Positions 9,155 to 18,795 are shown, counted from the first letter of the stretch. The stretch is DNA of 56,954 nucleotides from Thermodesulfobacteriota bacterium (GCA_030550555.1 JAUQPD010000056.1:1-56954), one strand, 5' to 3'. Program-made: numbers and translations. Notes: generated by a model from the sequence alone, not told the origin.

Positions 9155-11474
9155 CCAGATGATCTCCTGAGAGTTTTAGAGTTTGTACATAGCTCTCTAT
9201 GCCTCTTGCAATGCCCTCTGCTATTAGCTCAAGGTATTCCTCTCTTGTGAGTCTTTCAGCACAAGTTGGGTTACTGATGAAACTTGCCTCAACAAGAATT
9301 GCTGGCATTCTTGTTCCAACAAGCACTAAAAAGGGGGCATACTTAACTCCTCTATCAATTATGTCTGGATAACGGGAGGAAAGTGTGCGAACAAGTTCTC
9401 TCTGGACCTTCTCTGCAAGAAGACGAGACTCATTAAGCTTAGTGTTAGCAAGTATCGCCTTTACAAGGTCTTGAAGATCCGCAAGGCCCCGATCATTTAC
9501 TCTGTTCTCCATAGCAGCAACCCTCATAGCCTCTGGATCTGTCGTAAAGTTGAGATAATAAGTCTCAATACCTCTTGCATTGGGATCAGGAGAAGCGTTT
9601 AAGTGGATAGATACAAAGAGGTCTGCCTTTTTGGAGTTAGCAAGAGCTGGCCTTTTTACGAGAGGAACGAAAACATCAGTTGTTCGAGTATAGATGACCT
9701 CAACCCCAAGTCTATTTTCCAGCTTTCTCCCAACTAACTTAGATATCTTGAGGACAACATCCTTTTCTCTTAGACCATTGGGACCCACTGCTCCAGGATC
9801 CTCTCCTCCATGACCAGGATCAATAACAATTCGTCTTACCCCTAAACCAAACTGTCTTGCCAGATTGATATAGCCTTCACCTTTTTCTGCTCTAGCCCGC
9901 TCTCCCTTCCCAGTTTCTTCCCGCTTTGTCCTCTCTCTTTGCTGGGCAACTGCCCTTGGAGTCCACTCAGAGCGAGCTTCCTTCGTTACCTGTTTCTTTT
10001 CCTTTCCATGAATGTCAATCACGAGTTGACTTGGTTCGCGTATTCTGAAAACTTTAAAGTCTCTTAAGCTCTTTAAATCAAGAACAACTCGAACAGTTTG
10101 ACGATCAAACTGTCCTACCCTCACGCGCTCAAGATGGAAATTCTGAAGGTCTATGGTTTTCTGAACCTTTTCATCAAGTATTGCAGGATAGATATCTACA
10201 TAGATGCGAGGTGGGGTCTCCTTACCTCCAGGAAGTACATTAGCTTTATATTCAAAATTGCCTGTGACATCGATTATAATCCTCGTATAATCAGTCCCTG
10301 TTATAGGTTCAATCTTCACCACCTTTTTTAGATCAGCAAGAATAGCCTTTTCCGATTGTGTTCTATTCCCAGATCTGTCTTGACGTCTATCCTCCCTTGG
10401 GACTTCAGATTTCATCAGATCCCTAATTCTTGAGAATCTTGGCCCCCATTCTCTTTCTAGATTTTTGAGTTTTTCCTCGTCCTTGAGTTCTCTATAGATC
10501 TGAAGAAGTCTAAGATAGCTGTTTTCAGCTTTTTCGTGATTTGGATAGTTCTTCAAAAATAACTCAAACCTCTTTGCAGACTCCAAAAGATCACTTTTTT
10601 TGAGTGATTTTAGATAGATCTCTCGATAAAGCTCTGCAGTCTTAAAAAGGGCAAGAGGGGCCACTTCTGAAGCAGGATAGAGAAGATAGATCCGCCGATA
10701 CTCAGAAATTAACCTGAGATAATCTTGTCTTGTTGGACTTCCACGTCGGATTCGCTCCTCTTCTCTCTGAATGTTGTTAAACTCCTCCCACACTGAATCA
10801 AAGGTTTTCGGAGCTTGTTTAGTAACGTCTGTTTTATTCTCTGCTTTCGTTTGTGAGGGAATTCTGATTAAGAGTCTTTGGCCAGCCTTAAGTTCTCTAC
10901 TTTTAAGATTGTTTGTAGAGATAATATCTTCTTCTGATACTCCAAAGAGTTTAGCTATATCACTTAGGGTTTCACCAGCCTTTACTTTGTAGATAATCTC
11001 TCTTTCTCGTTTTGCCCTGCCAGAGCTATCCCTTTCCTTGCCCCCTGTCCTATTTCGTTCGGTCTCATTAAGAGTTTCTTGGGCCCTTTTGGGTCTGATA
11101 ACTAACTTCTGGCCAGGACTGAGTGTCTGAGTCTTTAACCGATTCCATTCTATCAAATCCTTTGTAGTCACCCCATATTTTTCTGCAATCTTAGCTAGAG
11201 TCTCTCCCTTTTTAACAATATGCACAATCTCTCTTGAAGTATCTCCTGTAGACCTCTCCTTTTTCTTTCTAATAACTAACTTTTGTCCTACCAAAATTTT
11301 GGTTGACCGTAGATTGTTCCATTCCATTAGCTCCTTTTCAGTAACCCCATACTGTTTCGCAATCTTTGCAAGGCTTTCTCCTTTCCTTACTACATGGACG
11401 ATCTCTTCTGCCAGAAGTTGGGTTGAGAAGATCAGACAGAAAACAACAAAAAGAAGTAAAACCTTAAGAGACAT
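9135..11474 (-). CDS. N-acetylmuramoyl-L-alanine amidase with three LysM and an AMIN domain
   Basis: Periplasmic amidase that cuts the peptide from the glycan of peptidoglycan, in the AmiC/AmiB manner. The order is: signal peptide 1-22 (LKVLLLFVVFCLIFSTQLLA), three LysM repeats at about 24-69, 82-127 and 159-204 (each of the form VxKGExLxxIAxxYGV), and a charged helical region with TPR-like segments to about 365. An AMIN domain at about 385-480 and Amidase_3 at about 550-765 follow. Amidase_3 shows the zinc ligands and catalytic residues in IVIDPGHGGEDPGA, SIHLNAS and ILVEASFISNP. At 779 residues it is much longer than enteric AmiC. LysM plus AMIN suggests targeting to septal or poly-strand regions. 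It is coupled to the NamZ-like gene and sits 11 bases after mutS. Confidence 0.95.
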   Translation of the reverse strand: MSLKVLLLFVVFCLIFSTQLLAEEIVHVVRKGESLAKIAKQYGVTEKELMEWNNLRSTKILVGQKLVIRKKKERSTGDTSREIVHIVKKGETLAKIAEKYGVTTKDLIEWNRLKTQTLSPGQKLVIRPKRAQETLNETERNRTGGKERDSSGRAKREREIIYKVKAGETLSDIAKLFGVSEEDIISTNNLKSRELKAGQRLLIRIPSQTKAENKTDVTKQAPKTFDSVWEEFNNIQREEERIRRGSPTRQDYLRLISEYRRIYLLYPASEVAPLALFKTAELYREIYLKSLKKSDLLESAKRFELFLKNYPNHEKAENSYLRLLQIYRELKDEEKLKNLEREWGPRFSRIRDLMKSEVPREDRRQDRSGNRTQSEKAILADLKKVVKIEPITGTDYTRIIIDVTGNFEYKANVLPGGKETPPRIYVDIYPAILDEKVQKTIDLQNFHLERVRVGQFDRQTVRVVLDLKSLRDFKVFRIREPSQLVIDIHGKEKKQVTKEARSEWTPRAVAQQRERTKREETGKGERARAEKGEGYINLARQFGLGVRRIVIDPGHGGEDPGAVGPNGLREKDVVLKISKLVGRKLENRLGVEVIYTRTTDVFVPLVKRPALANSKKADLFVSIHLNASPDPNARGIETYYLNFTTDPEAMRVAAMENRVNDRGLADLQDLVKAILANTKLNESRLLAEKVQRELVRTLSSRYPDIIDRGVKYAPFLVLVGTRMPAILVEASFISNPTCAERLTREEYLELIAEGIARGIESYVQTLKLSGDHLGGRPFS

Positions 11475-11485
11475 TTTATTTTGCC

Positions 11486-14044
11486 TCAGGATCTTTTCTT
11501 ATTTTCGAGACTCCTTTTTAATTCATAGAGAAACTTTAGAGCCTCTATGGGGCTCATTTCATCAGGATTTATATTTCTTATTCTATCAATAAGAAAGGTT
11601 TTGTCATCCTCGCTAAAGAGGGTGAGTTGAGTTCTTTTCAGTTTTGGTTTTTTCTGTTCCAGCTGATTGAGTATTTCCCTTGCCCTTAGCCAGACCTCCT
11701 CAGGGACCCCTGCAAGTCTTGCAACCTCAATCCCATAAGATTGATTGGCTGATCCTGGTAATACCTTATAGAGAAAAATCACCTGATCTTGCCATTCCCG
11801 CACCTCTACATGATAGTTCCTTATCCCTGGATAGACACTTCCGAGTTCTGTTAGTTCGAAATAATGGGTAGCAAGAAGAGTAAAGACCCTTTTTTTGTAG
11901 AGATACTCCGCTATTGCCCACGCAAGAGCCATACCATCAAAAGTGCTTGTTCCTCTCCCTACCTCATCAAGTATGACCAGACTTTGGTAAGTTGCCTCCC
12001 TAAGGATCCTTGCACACTCACTCATCTCCACCATGAAAGTACTCTTACCTCTAATAAGTTCATCTCCTGCCCCTATTCTTGTGAAAATTCTATCAAAAAG
12101 CGGTATGATTGCCCTCTTTGCAGGCACAAAACTTCCCATCTGGGCCATAATAGCAATCAAAGCGGTCTGACGAAGATAGGTGGATTTACCTCCCATATTC
12201 GGACCTGTAATTATTAAAAGCTCTGCCTCTCCCTCCTTCATCAAAAGTGAATTGGGAATAAACTGTTCTTGTCCTTGAGTCCTTTCAAGGACAGGATGTC
12301 TTCCCTCTTCTATTAGTAGGAGACGTTCCTCAGTGATCTCCGGACAGGTATAGTTATTTTCCTCTGCAACTTGGGAGAGAGCTATAAGCACATCAAGTTC
12401 TGCAATGGCTTTTGCTGTCTCTTTTAGGGCCTCACTATGGCCTTGCACTCTGTCCCTTAACTCAACAAAGAGCTGATACTCAAGCTCCTTTAATCTGTCC
12501 TCTGCAGTCAAAATCTTTGCCTCAAGCTCCTTGAGTTCAGGAATAACATATCTCTCTACCCCAGAGAGGGTCTGCTTCCTCTCAAAATAGGAGGGTACAA
12601 GCCTCAAATAACTCTTAGAGACCTCAATGTAATAACCTGTGACCCTGTTGTACCCTAACTTAAGAGTAGGAATTCCCGTTTTAAGCCGAAGCTCTGCCTC
12701 TAACTTTGCAAGAAAGGTGAGACTATTTTCCTTTAGAGCCCTGAGCTCATCAACCTCTGGACTATACCCCTCTCTGATTATTCCACCCTCTTTTGCAGAA
12801 ACCGGAGGATCCTCAACAAGCCCCTTTTCAAGTAGATCAAGGACCTCTTTAAAAGTGCCAATTCTTCCCAAAAGCTCCTCAAGATAGGAAGGATAGCCAA
12901 GGCCTTTGGAGCTTTCCAAAATTTTCTTTATCCTTGGTAGATATCTTAAACCAACTCGAAGGAGAGCAAGCTCCTTAGGGTTTGCTAAACGAAGACCAAG
13001 CCTTCCTGCAAGCCTTTCAAGATCAGGAAGCTCCCGAAGTAAGGCCTGAAGACTCGCTCTTACATCTTTTCTTTCAAGAAAAAAATCTATAACTTGCTGT
13101 CTTAGAAGGATTTTTCTTCTATCCCTCAATGGATAGAGAATCCACTCCTTGAGAAGCCTTGAACCCATGGGAGTCTGAGTCCTGTTCAAAACCCAAAAAA
13201 GGCTATACTTGTGCGAATTGTCCCAGAGATTCCTTATGAGCTCGAGACTTCGTTTTGCATTTTCATCAAGATAGAGATATTCTTCAGGATAATAAAAAAT
13301 AGGTTTTAGTGGGCGTTCAGCAAGGCTAGGCTGATAAAGGAACAGATAGTCCTTTATTGCAGAAAGAGCACAGAGCCCTTCCTCAAAAGAGGCCAAAGGG
13401 AGGTCAAAGTCAACTGCCTTTTTAAAATGGGAAGATTCTAAAAAGGTAAGATGTAGCTGAGGAAGGCTTTGCCTTATCTCTCCGATAAGAGGTGATTCCT
13501 TCAAGCGCTCCTCAAGAAGAAGCTCCTTTGGCTCCTTTTTTAGAATCTCTCCAATTGCCTTTTCAATAGGAAGTTCAGTAAAAATAAGCTCCTCACAAGA
13601 TAACTCTAAAAAGGCAAGCCCAGCTTTTTTCCCAACATAAAGACTTGCAAGATAGGTCTTTTCTCCCTCTTTTAGAAACTGCCACTCAGTAAAAAGTCCA
13701 GGAGTATAGACCTTTACAACCTCCCTCTTAACAAGCCCTTTCGCAAGAGCAGGATCCTCAACCTGTTCACAAATCGCAACCTTAAATCCATGGTCAAGAA
13801 GTTTCTGCACGTAGAAATCGCTCTTCTCAACAGGGATCCCACACATCGGCGCGGTAAGATCCTTTCCTGCCTCTCTTTTTGTTAAAACAAGACCCAGAAG
13901 AGGAGCAACTATCTGGGCATCCTCAAAAAACATCTCATAAAAATCACCCAGTCTAAAAAAGAGTATACAATCTGAGTATCTACTCTTTATTTCAAAATAT
14001 TGACGAAACATTGGTGTTAATTCCTGTTTAGGAGTAGCTCTCAT
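11486..14044 (-). CDS. mutS: DNA mismatch repair protein MutS
   Basis: Recognises mismatches and starts repair with MutL, which is encoded at 26438-28117. The 852-residue chain has the mismatch-binding N-domain (LTPMFRQYFEIK; FRLGDFYEMFFEDA, with the Phe-X-Glu type segment further on), connector, lever and clamp regions. The ATPase core is GPNMGGKSTYLRQ (Walker A), followed by VILDEVGRGTSTFDG (Walker B and D-loop) and ATHYFELTEL. It is a MutS1, not a MutS2, since there is no Smr domain. The start overlaps the nadD stop by 4 bases (ATGA). Confidence 0.97.
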   Translation of the reverse strand: MRATPKQELTPMFRQYFEIKSRYSDCILFFRLGDFYEMFFEDAQIVAPLLGLVLTKREAGKDLTAPMCGIPVEKSDFYVQKLLDHGFKVAICEQVEDPALAKGLVKREVVKVYTPGLFTEWQFLKEGEKTYLASLYVGKKAGLAFLELSCEELIFTELPIEKAIGEILKKEPKELLLEERLKESPLIGEIRQSLPQLHLTFLESSHFKKAVDFDLPLASFEEGLCALSAIKDYLFLYQPSLAERPLKPIFYYPEEYLYLDENAKRSLELIRNLWDNSHKYSLFWVLNRTQTPMGSRLLKEWILYPLRDRRKILLRQQVIDFFLERKDVRASLQALLRELPDLERLAGRLGLRLANPKELALLRVGLRYLPRIKKILESSKGLGYPSYLEELLGRIGTFKEVLDLLEKGLVEDPPVSAKEGGIIREGYSPEVDELRALKENSLTFLAKLEAELRLKTGIPTLKLGYNRVTGYYIEVSKSYLRLVPSYFERKQTLSGVERYVIPELKELEAKILTAEDRLKELEYQLFVELRDRVQGHSEALKETAKAIAELDVLIALSQVAEENNYTCPEITEERLLLIEEGRHPVLERTQGQEQFIPNSLLMKEGEAELLIITGPNMGGKSTYLRQTALIAIMAQMGSFVPAKRAIIPLFDRIFTRIGAGDELIRGKSTFMVEMSECARILREATYQSLVILDEVGRGTSTFDGMALAWAIAEYLYKKRVFTLLATHYFELTELGSVYPGIRNYHVEVREWQDQVIFLYKVLPGSANQSYGIEVARLAGVPEEVWLRAREILNQLEQKKPKLKRTQLTLFSEDDKTFLIDRIRNINPDEMSPIEALKFLYELKRSLENKKRS

Positions 14045-14694
14045 ACGTTAGTTGAGTGTATATTTTTTCCTTGAATATAGTTTTCTTGAATATAGAAATA
14101 AACCTCTTCAGGCACTAAATATCTAATAGTTTTTCCTTCTCTAAGGAGTGCTCTTATTTGGGTACTTGAGATCTCAAAAGGTGAGACCTCAAGAAAGTGG
14201 ACTCTTTTGAGAACCTCTTCTCCCCAAATAGTGTAGACCCTTTCTTTTGCCTCTAAAAAAAGGCCTTGCCAAGAGTCTTTTCCCCGAGATAATACTACAA
14301 TTTCCGTATAACTGGGTATTTCCTGATAATGATACCATGTATCAATTTCCAAGAAGGCATCCCAACCAAGCAAAAGGTAAAATTGGATTTGAGGATACTT
14401 TTCCTTAAGAATTTTTAGGGTGCTTAGAGTGTAAGAGGGCTTAAGGTCTCGCTCAATATCGAGGACCTTGAAATAAGGGTTAGTCTTTGTGGAAAGCTTA
14501 AGCATTGTAAAGCGATCTTCAAAAGGAAAGCTTGTTTTCTTCTTGTGGGGAGGATTCCCTGCAGGAATAAACCAGATCTCATCAAGCTCTAATGCCTCTC
14601 TTACCTCCTCAGCAACCCTTAAGTGTGCTATGTGGGGTGGATCAAAGGACCCTCCAAAAATACCTACTTTATGTTCTAATCTGTCCATCTCCAA
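14041..14694 (-). CDS. nadD: Nicotinate-nucleotide adenylyltransferase
   Basis: Transfers AMP from ATP to nicotinate mononucleotide in NAD synthesis. Motifs: GIFGGSFDPPHIAHL with the (H/T)xxH-type signature near residue 11, and ISSTQIRALLREG near 177. Length 217 is normal. The start is uncertain: a TTG at 14694 or the ATG at 14688 (MDRLEHK), neither with a well-spaced ribosome site, consistent with coupling to proA, which it overlaps by 26 bases. Gene order proA-nadD is common in bacteria; the usual rsfS is absent and mutS follows instead. Confidence 0.95.
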   Translation of the reverse strand: MEMDRLEHKVGIFGGSFDPPHIAHLRVAEEVREALELDEIWFIPAGNPPHKKKTSFPFEDRFTMLKLSTKTNPYFKVLDIERDLKPSYTLSTLKILKEKYPQIQFYLLLGWDAFLEIDTWYHYQEIPSYTEIVVLSRGKDSWQGLFLEAKERVYTIWGEEVLKRVHFLEVSPFEISSTQIRALLREGKTIRYLVPEEVYFYIQENYIQGKNIHSTNV

Positions 14695-15931
14695 ATGCTA
14701 TAAATTTTGTGGTTGTCAGCTCTTCAAGCCCCATTGGTCCATAGGCATGAAGTTTTGTTGTGGAGATCCCAATCTCTGCCCCAAGCCCAAGCTCTCCTCC
14801 GTCATTAAATCTCGTTGATGCATTAACTAAGACAAGGCTTGCATCAACCTCCATAAGAAACTTTAGTGCCTTTGTATAATTTTCCGTAACTATTGCTTCA
14901 GTATGATTACTACCATAGCGGGCAATGTGATCCATTGCCTCTTCAAGTGAGTTTACCACCTTTACAGCCAAAATTAGGTCCAAAAACTCATAGCCATAAT
15001 CACTTTCCTGAGCAGGCTTTGCCCAAGGTATGTATTTCAGAGTTTCTGAACAACCTCTAATTTCCACTCCATATTTTTTGTATTCCTCTGCGATCAAGGG
15101 GAGAAATTTTGGAGCTATTTCTCTATGCACAAGTAGGGTCTCCATAGCGTTACATACACCTGGTCTTTGACACTTAGCATTTACACAGATTTTTACTGCC
15201 TTCTCTAAGTCTGCCTCCTCATCAACATAGACATGGCAAACCCCTTTGTAGTGCTTGATTACAGGCATGCGAGCCCTTTCGGTAACGAATCTTATAAGAC
15301 CCTCTCCTCCACGGGGTATCACCAGATCCACATAGTCCTCCATCTCCAATAGATACTCCATGGCCTTTCTATCAGGAGTAGGAATTACCTGTACCGCATC
15401 TTTTGGAACTCCATACTCCTCAAGGGTTTCTCTAAAGATCTCAGCAAGGGCGAGGTTAGATCTTAGAGCCTCTTTTCCTCCTCTTAGGATGATGGCGTTA
15501 CCACTTTTAAAACAAAGGCCTGCAGAATCTATTGTGACATTTGGTCTACTCTCATATATAAGAGCAATGACTCCAAGGGGAATACGCACTCTCCCAACAA
15601 GAAGACCATTAGGTCGCCTCCACATCTTAACTACTTCACCAACTGGATCTGGAAGTTTTGCCACATCCTCAAGTCCCTTGGCCATAGCTTCAACTACTTT
15701 ATCAGTAATTGTGAGGCGATCTATGAAAGCCTTAGTATGTCCTAAGGTGGTTGCCTCCTTCACGTCCTCCTCATTTATTTTCTTTATCCAATCCCTTTTT
15801 TCACGTAGTTTTTTAGCAACAGAGAGAAGCACTTCATCCTTTATTTTGCTAGGCAGTTTTGCAAGAATTCTTGCGGTATCTTTTGCTCTTTTTGCTATTC
15901 TCTCAACTTCTTCTCTTAGAGGATCAGGCAT
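14669..15931 (-). CDS. proA: Gamma-glutamyl phosphate reductase
   Basis: Reduces gamma-glutamyl phosphate to the semialdehyde with NADPH in proline synthesis. The 420-residue aldehyde-dehydrogenase-fold protein shows LGVIALIYESRPNVT, AIILRGGKEA, VIPRGGEGLI and the catalytic cysteine in KCQRPGVCNAMETLL near residue 258. The C-terminal segment LGAEIGISTTKLHAYGPMG is typical. AGGAGGG lies 7 bases before the ATG. It heads the minus-strand unit proA-nadD-mutS-amidase-NamZ. No proB is in the window. Confidence 0.97.
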   Translation of the reverse strand: MPDPLREEVERIAKRAKDTARILAKLPSKIKDEVLLSVAKKLREKRDWIKKINEEDVKEATTLGHTKAFIDRLTITDKVVEAMAKGLEDVAKLPDPVGEVVKMWRRPNGLLVGRVRIPLGVIALIYESRPNVTIDSAGLCFKSGNAIILRGGKEALRSNLALAEIFRETLEEYGVPKDAVQVIPTPDRKAMEYLLEMEDYVDLVIPRGGEGLIRFVTERARMPVIKHYKGVCHVYVDEEADLEKAVKICVNAKCQRPGVCNAMETLLVHREIAPKFLPLIAEEYKKYGVEIRGCSETLKYIPWAKPAQESDYGYEFLDLILAVKVVNSLEEAMDHIARYGSNHTEAIVTENYTKALKFLMEVDASLVLVNASTRFNDGGELGLGAEIGISTTKLHAYGPMGLEELTTTKFIAFGDGQIRT

Positions 15932-16021
15932 TGTAATTCCCTCCTAAAATGTTCTATCTTGCAAAGTGTTGGAAATCTAGTAACATTTGTTAAATTATAG
16001 CACCAAAAGAGCATCAAGCCA

Positions 16022-17584
16022 ATGCTCTCGAAAGAGGATATAACCCGAATTACTAAAGGAGAGCTTCTTCCTCTTCCTGAGCTTGCACAAAAAATTCTAA
16101 CAACCTTCCTGACAAAGAGCGAGAGAGAGATACAAGAATTCCTCACAGAAGAGGAAGAAGTGAGATCCTTTCTCATAGAAACTGCAAATTTGCCTCGATT
16201 TAGAAAGGCGGAGGAGCCTGTAAATAATGCAAGATCCGCTCTGTTGATTCTTGGAGATACAACTGCCAAAATTCTTGCATTAAGCCTTGTCGGGAAAAAA
16301 CTTACGCGTCCTACTTTTAATGAATTTAGCTATGAAAAGTTTTGGGCTCGAGCCCTATCTCAACTTATTGCTGGTTTCCTCTTCGCAGATATTGTTGAAA
16401 ACTTTCCACCTCACCTACCTATTTCCGCATACCTCCAGGACTTTGGGATTCTCCTTCTCTATCAATTTGCTCCAGAAAAGTACCTAACTCTACTTAGAAA
16501 ACGCGAAGGAGAGAGAGCCTTAGTTGAACTTGAGAGAGAGTTGTTTGGAATCACACACCCAGAGATTGGAGCTCTTTATTTTGAAGCTTATAATTTTCCG
16601 AGGAGATTCATATTGAATGTCCGTTATCATCATGAACAACCAAAGGAGGCTCTACCTTTAACCGTAGAAGAAGACTTGAAGTATCTCGCAATTATCGATG
16701 TTCTCTGTGGTAGCTTTTTTGGCTATGCCCGTGAGGAGAGATGGCAGAGGTTTAGAGAACTTGCAAAGCCTTTATTAAGCGTTGCAGAAATTGAGGAATT
16801 AGCCGAATCCTTTCCAAAAATCGTCAACACCTATTTTCAAATCTTGGGTTATGAAAGATACCGTCTAAAGACCTTGAAAGAATGGGAAGAAGAGAAACAG
16901 AAAGAGCTTGCAGAATTGATAAACAATGAAAAGAACGAAACTCAAGCCTTAGAACTTACCATTGAAAAACTCTCAGCAAAAATTTTGGCTCTAAAAAGAG
17001 AAAAAGAAAACCTTGAGTGGAGCCTCAAAGAATTGGAAAATGAGTTCAGACAAAGAACCTATCTTGACCCCGAAACAGAGGTCTACACCTATAGCTATAT
17101 GCTGAGAAGGCTCAAGGAGGAGCTACTTAGGGCAAATCGCTATGGGAGTCTCTTCAGTATTTTACTTATCGATCTTGCAGAACTTGATGAGGTTACAAAG
17201 AAAGGAGGCTTAAGTATAAAAGGTGAATTCCTGAGGGACCTTTTTGGAGAACTCAAAAGATCACTTAGGAGGACTGACCTTCTTGGTCTTACTGATACTG
17301 AAAATCAGTTTCTCTTAATCCTTCCTGAGACCGGCTCATCTGGTGCCAGAGTGGTTGCAAGAAAACTCCTAAACAAGATAGAGGAGAAGTTTTATAGGAC
17401 CTTTGAAATAAGGGATCCTGCCTTTATATGTGTAATTTCCTATGAACCTAAGTCAGCTAATATTAAGCAAAATCCTAATGAAGGTGCTATGTTGCTTCTT
17501 GCCAAACAGGGAATTAACGCCATGAAGCGAGTCCCCCGAAATAGGATAGTGCTTCTTAGACTTGAAGGTGAACTTAAAGGGTAG
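16022..17584 (+). CDS. HDOD domain protein with degenerate GGDEF domain
   Basis: 520 residues. Residues ~10-240 form an HDOD domain (PLPELAQKILTTF; ALLILGDTTAKILALSL; YLQDFGILLLYQFAPEKYL; GITHPEIGALYFEAYNFP; VRYHHEQP). A coiled coil of about 60 residues follows (280-345, rich in Glu/Lys), then a C-terminal domain that begins like GGDEF (YLDPETEVYTYSYMLRRLKEE). The active-site motif is lost (TENQF in place of GGDEF), but an RxxD that resembles the c-di-GMP inhibitory site is kept just before it (RRTDLL). It therefore probably does not make c-di-GMP and may bind it. It is divergent from proA, and tlyA starts inside its 3' end. Target unknown. Confidence 0.8.
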   Translation: MLSKEDITRITKGELLPLPELAQKILTTFLTKSEREIQEFLTEEEEVRSFLIETANLPRFRKAEEPVNNARSALLILGDTTAKILALSLVGKKLTRPTFNEFSYEKFWARALSQLIAGFLFADIVENFPPHLPISAYLQDFGILLLYQFAPEKYLTLLRKREGERALVELERELFGITHPEIGALYFEAYNFPRRFILNVRYHHEQPKEALPLTVEEDLKYLAIIDVLCGSFFGYAREERWQRFRELAKPLLSVAEIEELAESFPKIVNTYFQILGYERYRLKTLKEWEEEKQKELAELINNEKNETQALELTIEKLSAKILALKREKENLEWSLKELENEFRQRTYLDPETEVYTYSYMLRRLKEELLRANRYGSLFSILLIDLAELDEVTKKGGLSIKGEFLRDLFGELKRSLRRTDLLGLTDTENQFLLILPETGSSGARVVARKLLNKIEEKFYRTFEIRDPAFICVISYEPKSANIKQNPNEGAMLLLAKQGINAMKRVPRNRIVLLRLEGELKG

Positions 17585-18332
17585 AAAGGTTAGAGCAGAC
17601 AAACTGCTTGTAGAAAAAGGCCTTGTTGAGTCTCGAGAAAAGGCTCAAGCCTTAATCCTTGCAGGAAAGGTCAAATATTCAATTGATAACGAGATCTTTT
17701 ATCCTATAAAAAAGTCAAGTGAAGCTATCCCTGAGGAGGCAGATATAATAATTGAAGAAGAGATACCCTATGTGTCCAGAGGAGGACTCAAACTTGAAGG
17801 AGCTCTAAAGGTATTTGGTATCGACCCTACAGGCTTTGTCTGCCTTGATATAGGGGCATCAACTGGAGGGTTCACTCATTGTCTCCTTCTCCATGGTGCT
17901 AGAAAAGTTTATGCCCTTGATGTGGGTAAGGGACAGCTACATTATAAGCTTAGAAGTGATCCTCGGGTGGTCCACATGGAGGGAATAAATGCGCGCTATA
18001 TAAGCCCAGAGCTTTTTTCAGAAAAATTTGATCTCATTACTGTTGATGTGTCCTTTATTTCCTTAAAAAAAATTTTACCTGGGCTACCATCCTTACTAAA
18101 AGAGGCAGGCCTAATTCTTGCTCTAATAAAGCCCCAGTTTGAACTCTCACCAAGAGAAGTAAAAAAGGGAATTGTGAAAGATAGGTCCTTGCATAACAAG
18201 GTAATTATTGATATTTGGACCTTTGCAGAAACACTTGGTCTTACTCCTCTCGGAGTTGCCGAAAGTCCTATTCCTGGAGCAAAGGGGAACCGAGAATTTT
18301 TTATTTGCCTAATGAAAAAAGATATGTTATAA
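17562..18332 (+). CDS. tlyA: TlyA-family rRNA (cytidine-2'-O)-methyltransferase
   Basis: S4 RNA-binding domain at the N-terminus (RADKLLVEKGLVESREKAQALILAGKV) followed by an FtsJ-type SAM methyltransferase domain from about residue 65 (YVSRGGLKLEGAL; CLDIGASTGGFTHCLL; VDVSFISLKKILP; LIKPQFE). The K-D-K-E type catalytic set of FtsJ enzymes appears present. TlyA methylates 16S and 23S rRNA riboses in some bacteria. The frame opens at TTG 17562 with a GTG two codons later. No clear ribosome site is seen, so initiation is probably coupled to the overlapping upstream gene. The start remains uncertain by a few codons. Confidence 0.9.
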   Translation: MKVNLKGRKVRADKLLVEKGLVESREKAQALILAGKVKYSIDNEIFYPIKKSSEAIPEEADIIIEEEIPYVSRGGLKLEGALKVFGIDPTGFVCLDIGASTGGFTHCLLLHGARKVYALDVGKGQLHYKLRSDPRVVHMEGINARYISPELFSEKFDLITVDVSFISLKKILPGLPSLLKEAGLILALIKPQFELSPREVKKGIVKDRSLHNKVIIDIWTFAETLGLTPLGVAESPIPGAKGNREFFICLMKKDML

Positions 18333-18333
18333 T
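18305..18333 (+). promoter_or_regulatory. Sigma-70-type promoter for the universal stress protein gene
   Basis: TTGCCT, a 17-base spacer and a perfect TATAAT lie at the very end of tlyA, about 33 bases before the uspA start. The -10 overlaps the tlyA stop codon. This gives uspA-ccsA-hemA its own transcription start. Confidence 0.65.
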
Positions 18334-18365
18334 ACTAATATTAAAGTTCTTAGGAGGAGGCCTCC

Positions 18366-18782
18366 ATGAAGATCTTGGTAGCCTATGATGGATCTGAAGA
18401 TGCTAAGGAGGGTCTTAGAATTGCTCAAAAATTTGGACAAGATGAAAGTGGTGAAATTTATGTGATAACTGTCATAGGAAAGCGGGATGATATGACTAAG
18501 GAAGAAATTGAAAAACTTCGTAATCGTGGAGAAGAGCTATTGAATGAAGCCCGTTCTCTTGTTAAAGACTTTCCAATAAAGACTATGTTGATTGAAGACT
18601 ATTCAGTTGCTGAAGCTATTCTCAAAACTGCCGAGAAATTAGATGTAGACCTTCTTATTATGGGTGCAAGAGGTACACGACCTGACATCCTGCGCTTCAC
18701 CCTTGGTAGCACTGCAAGCAAAGTAGTAGCCTTCGCTCCCTGTTCTGCTTTTATTGTGAGGAAAAAAGTGAGAGAAGAATAA
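18366..18782 (+). CDS. Universal stress protein, single UspA domain
   Basis: 138 residues, one UspA domain: MKILVAYDGSEDAKEGLR at the N-terminus and the ATP-loop signature GARGTRPDILRFTLGST near residues 98-114, ending in PCSAFIVRKK. Such proteins bind ATP and are induced by stress; the target is unknown. It has a strong AGGAGG site and its own promoter overlapping the end of tlyA. The next gene, ccsA, starts 13 bases downstream. A second, double-domain Usp protein lies at 44853-45713. Confidence 0.92.
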   Translation: MKILVAYDGSEDAKEGLRIAQKFGQDESGEIYVITVIGKRDDMTKEEIEKLRNRGEELLNEARSLVKDFPIKTMLIEDYSVAEAILKTAEKLDVDLLIMGARGTRPDILRFTLGSTASKVVAFAPCSAFIVRKKVREE

Positions 18783-18795
18783 CCAACTCAGCTTA

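Noticed and set aside
11864-12217. 117-codon plus-strand frame opposite mutS
   Set aside because: Antisense of the MutS ATPase core; no independent support.
15360-15947. 195-codon plus-strand frame opposite proA
   Set aside because: Ser-rich antisense of proA with low-complexity composition and no ribosome site.
18346-18365. GGAGGCCTCC palindrome before uspA as a regulatory hairpin
   Set aside because: It has no loop, so it cannot form a hairpin; it is simply the ribosome site context.
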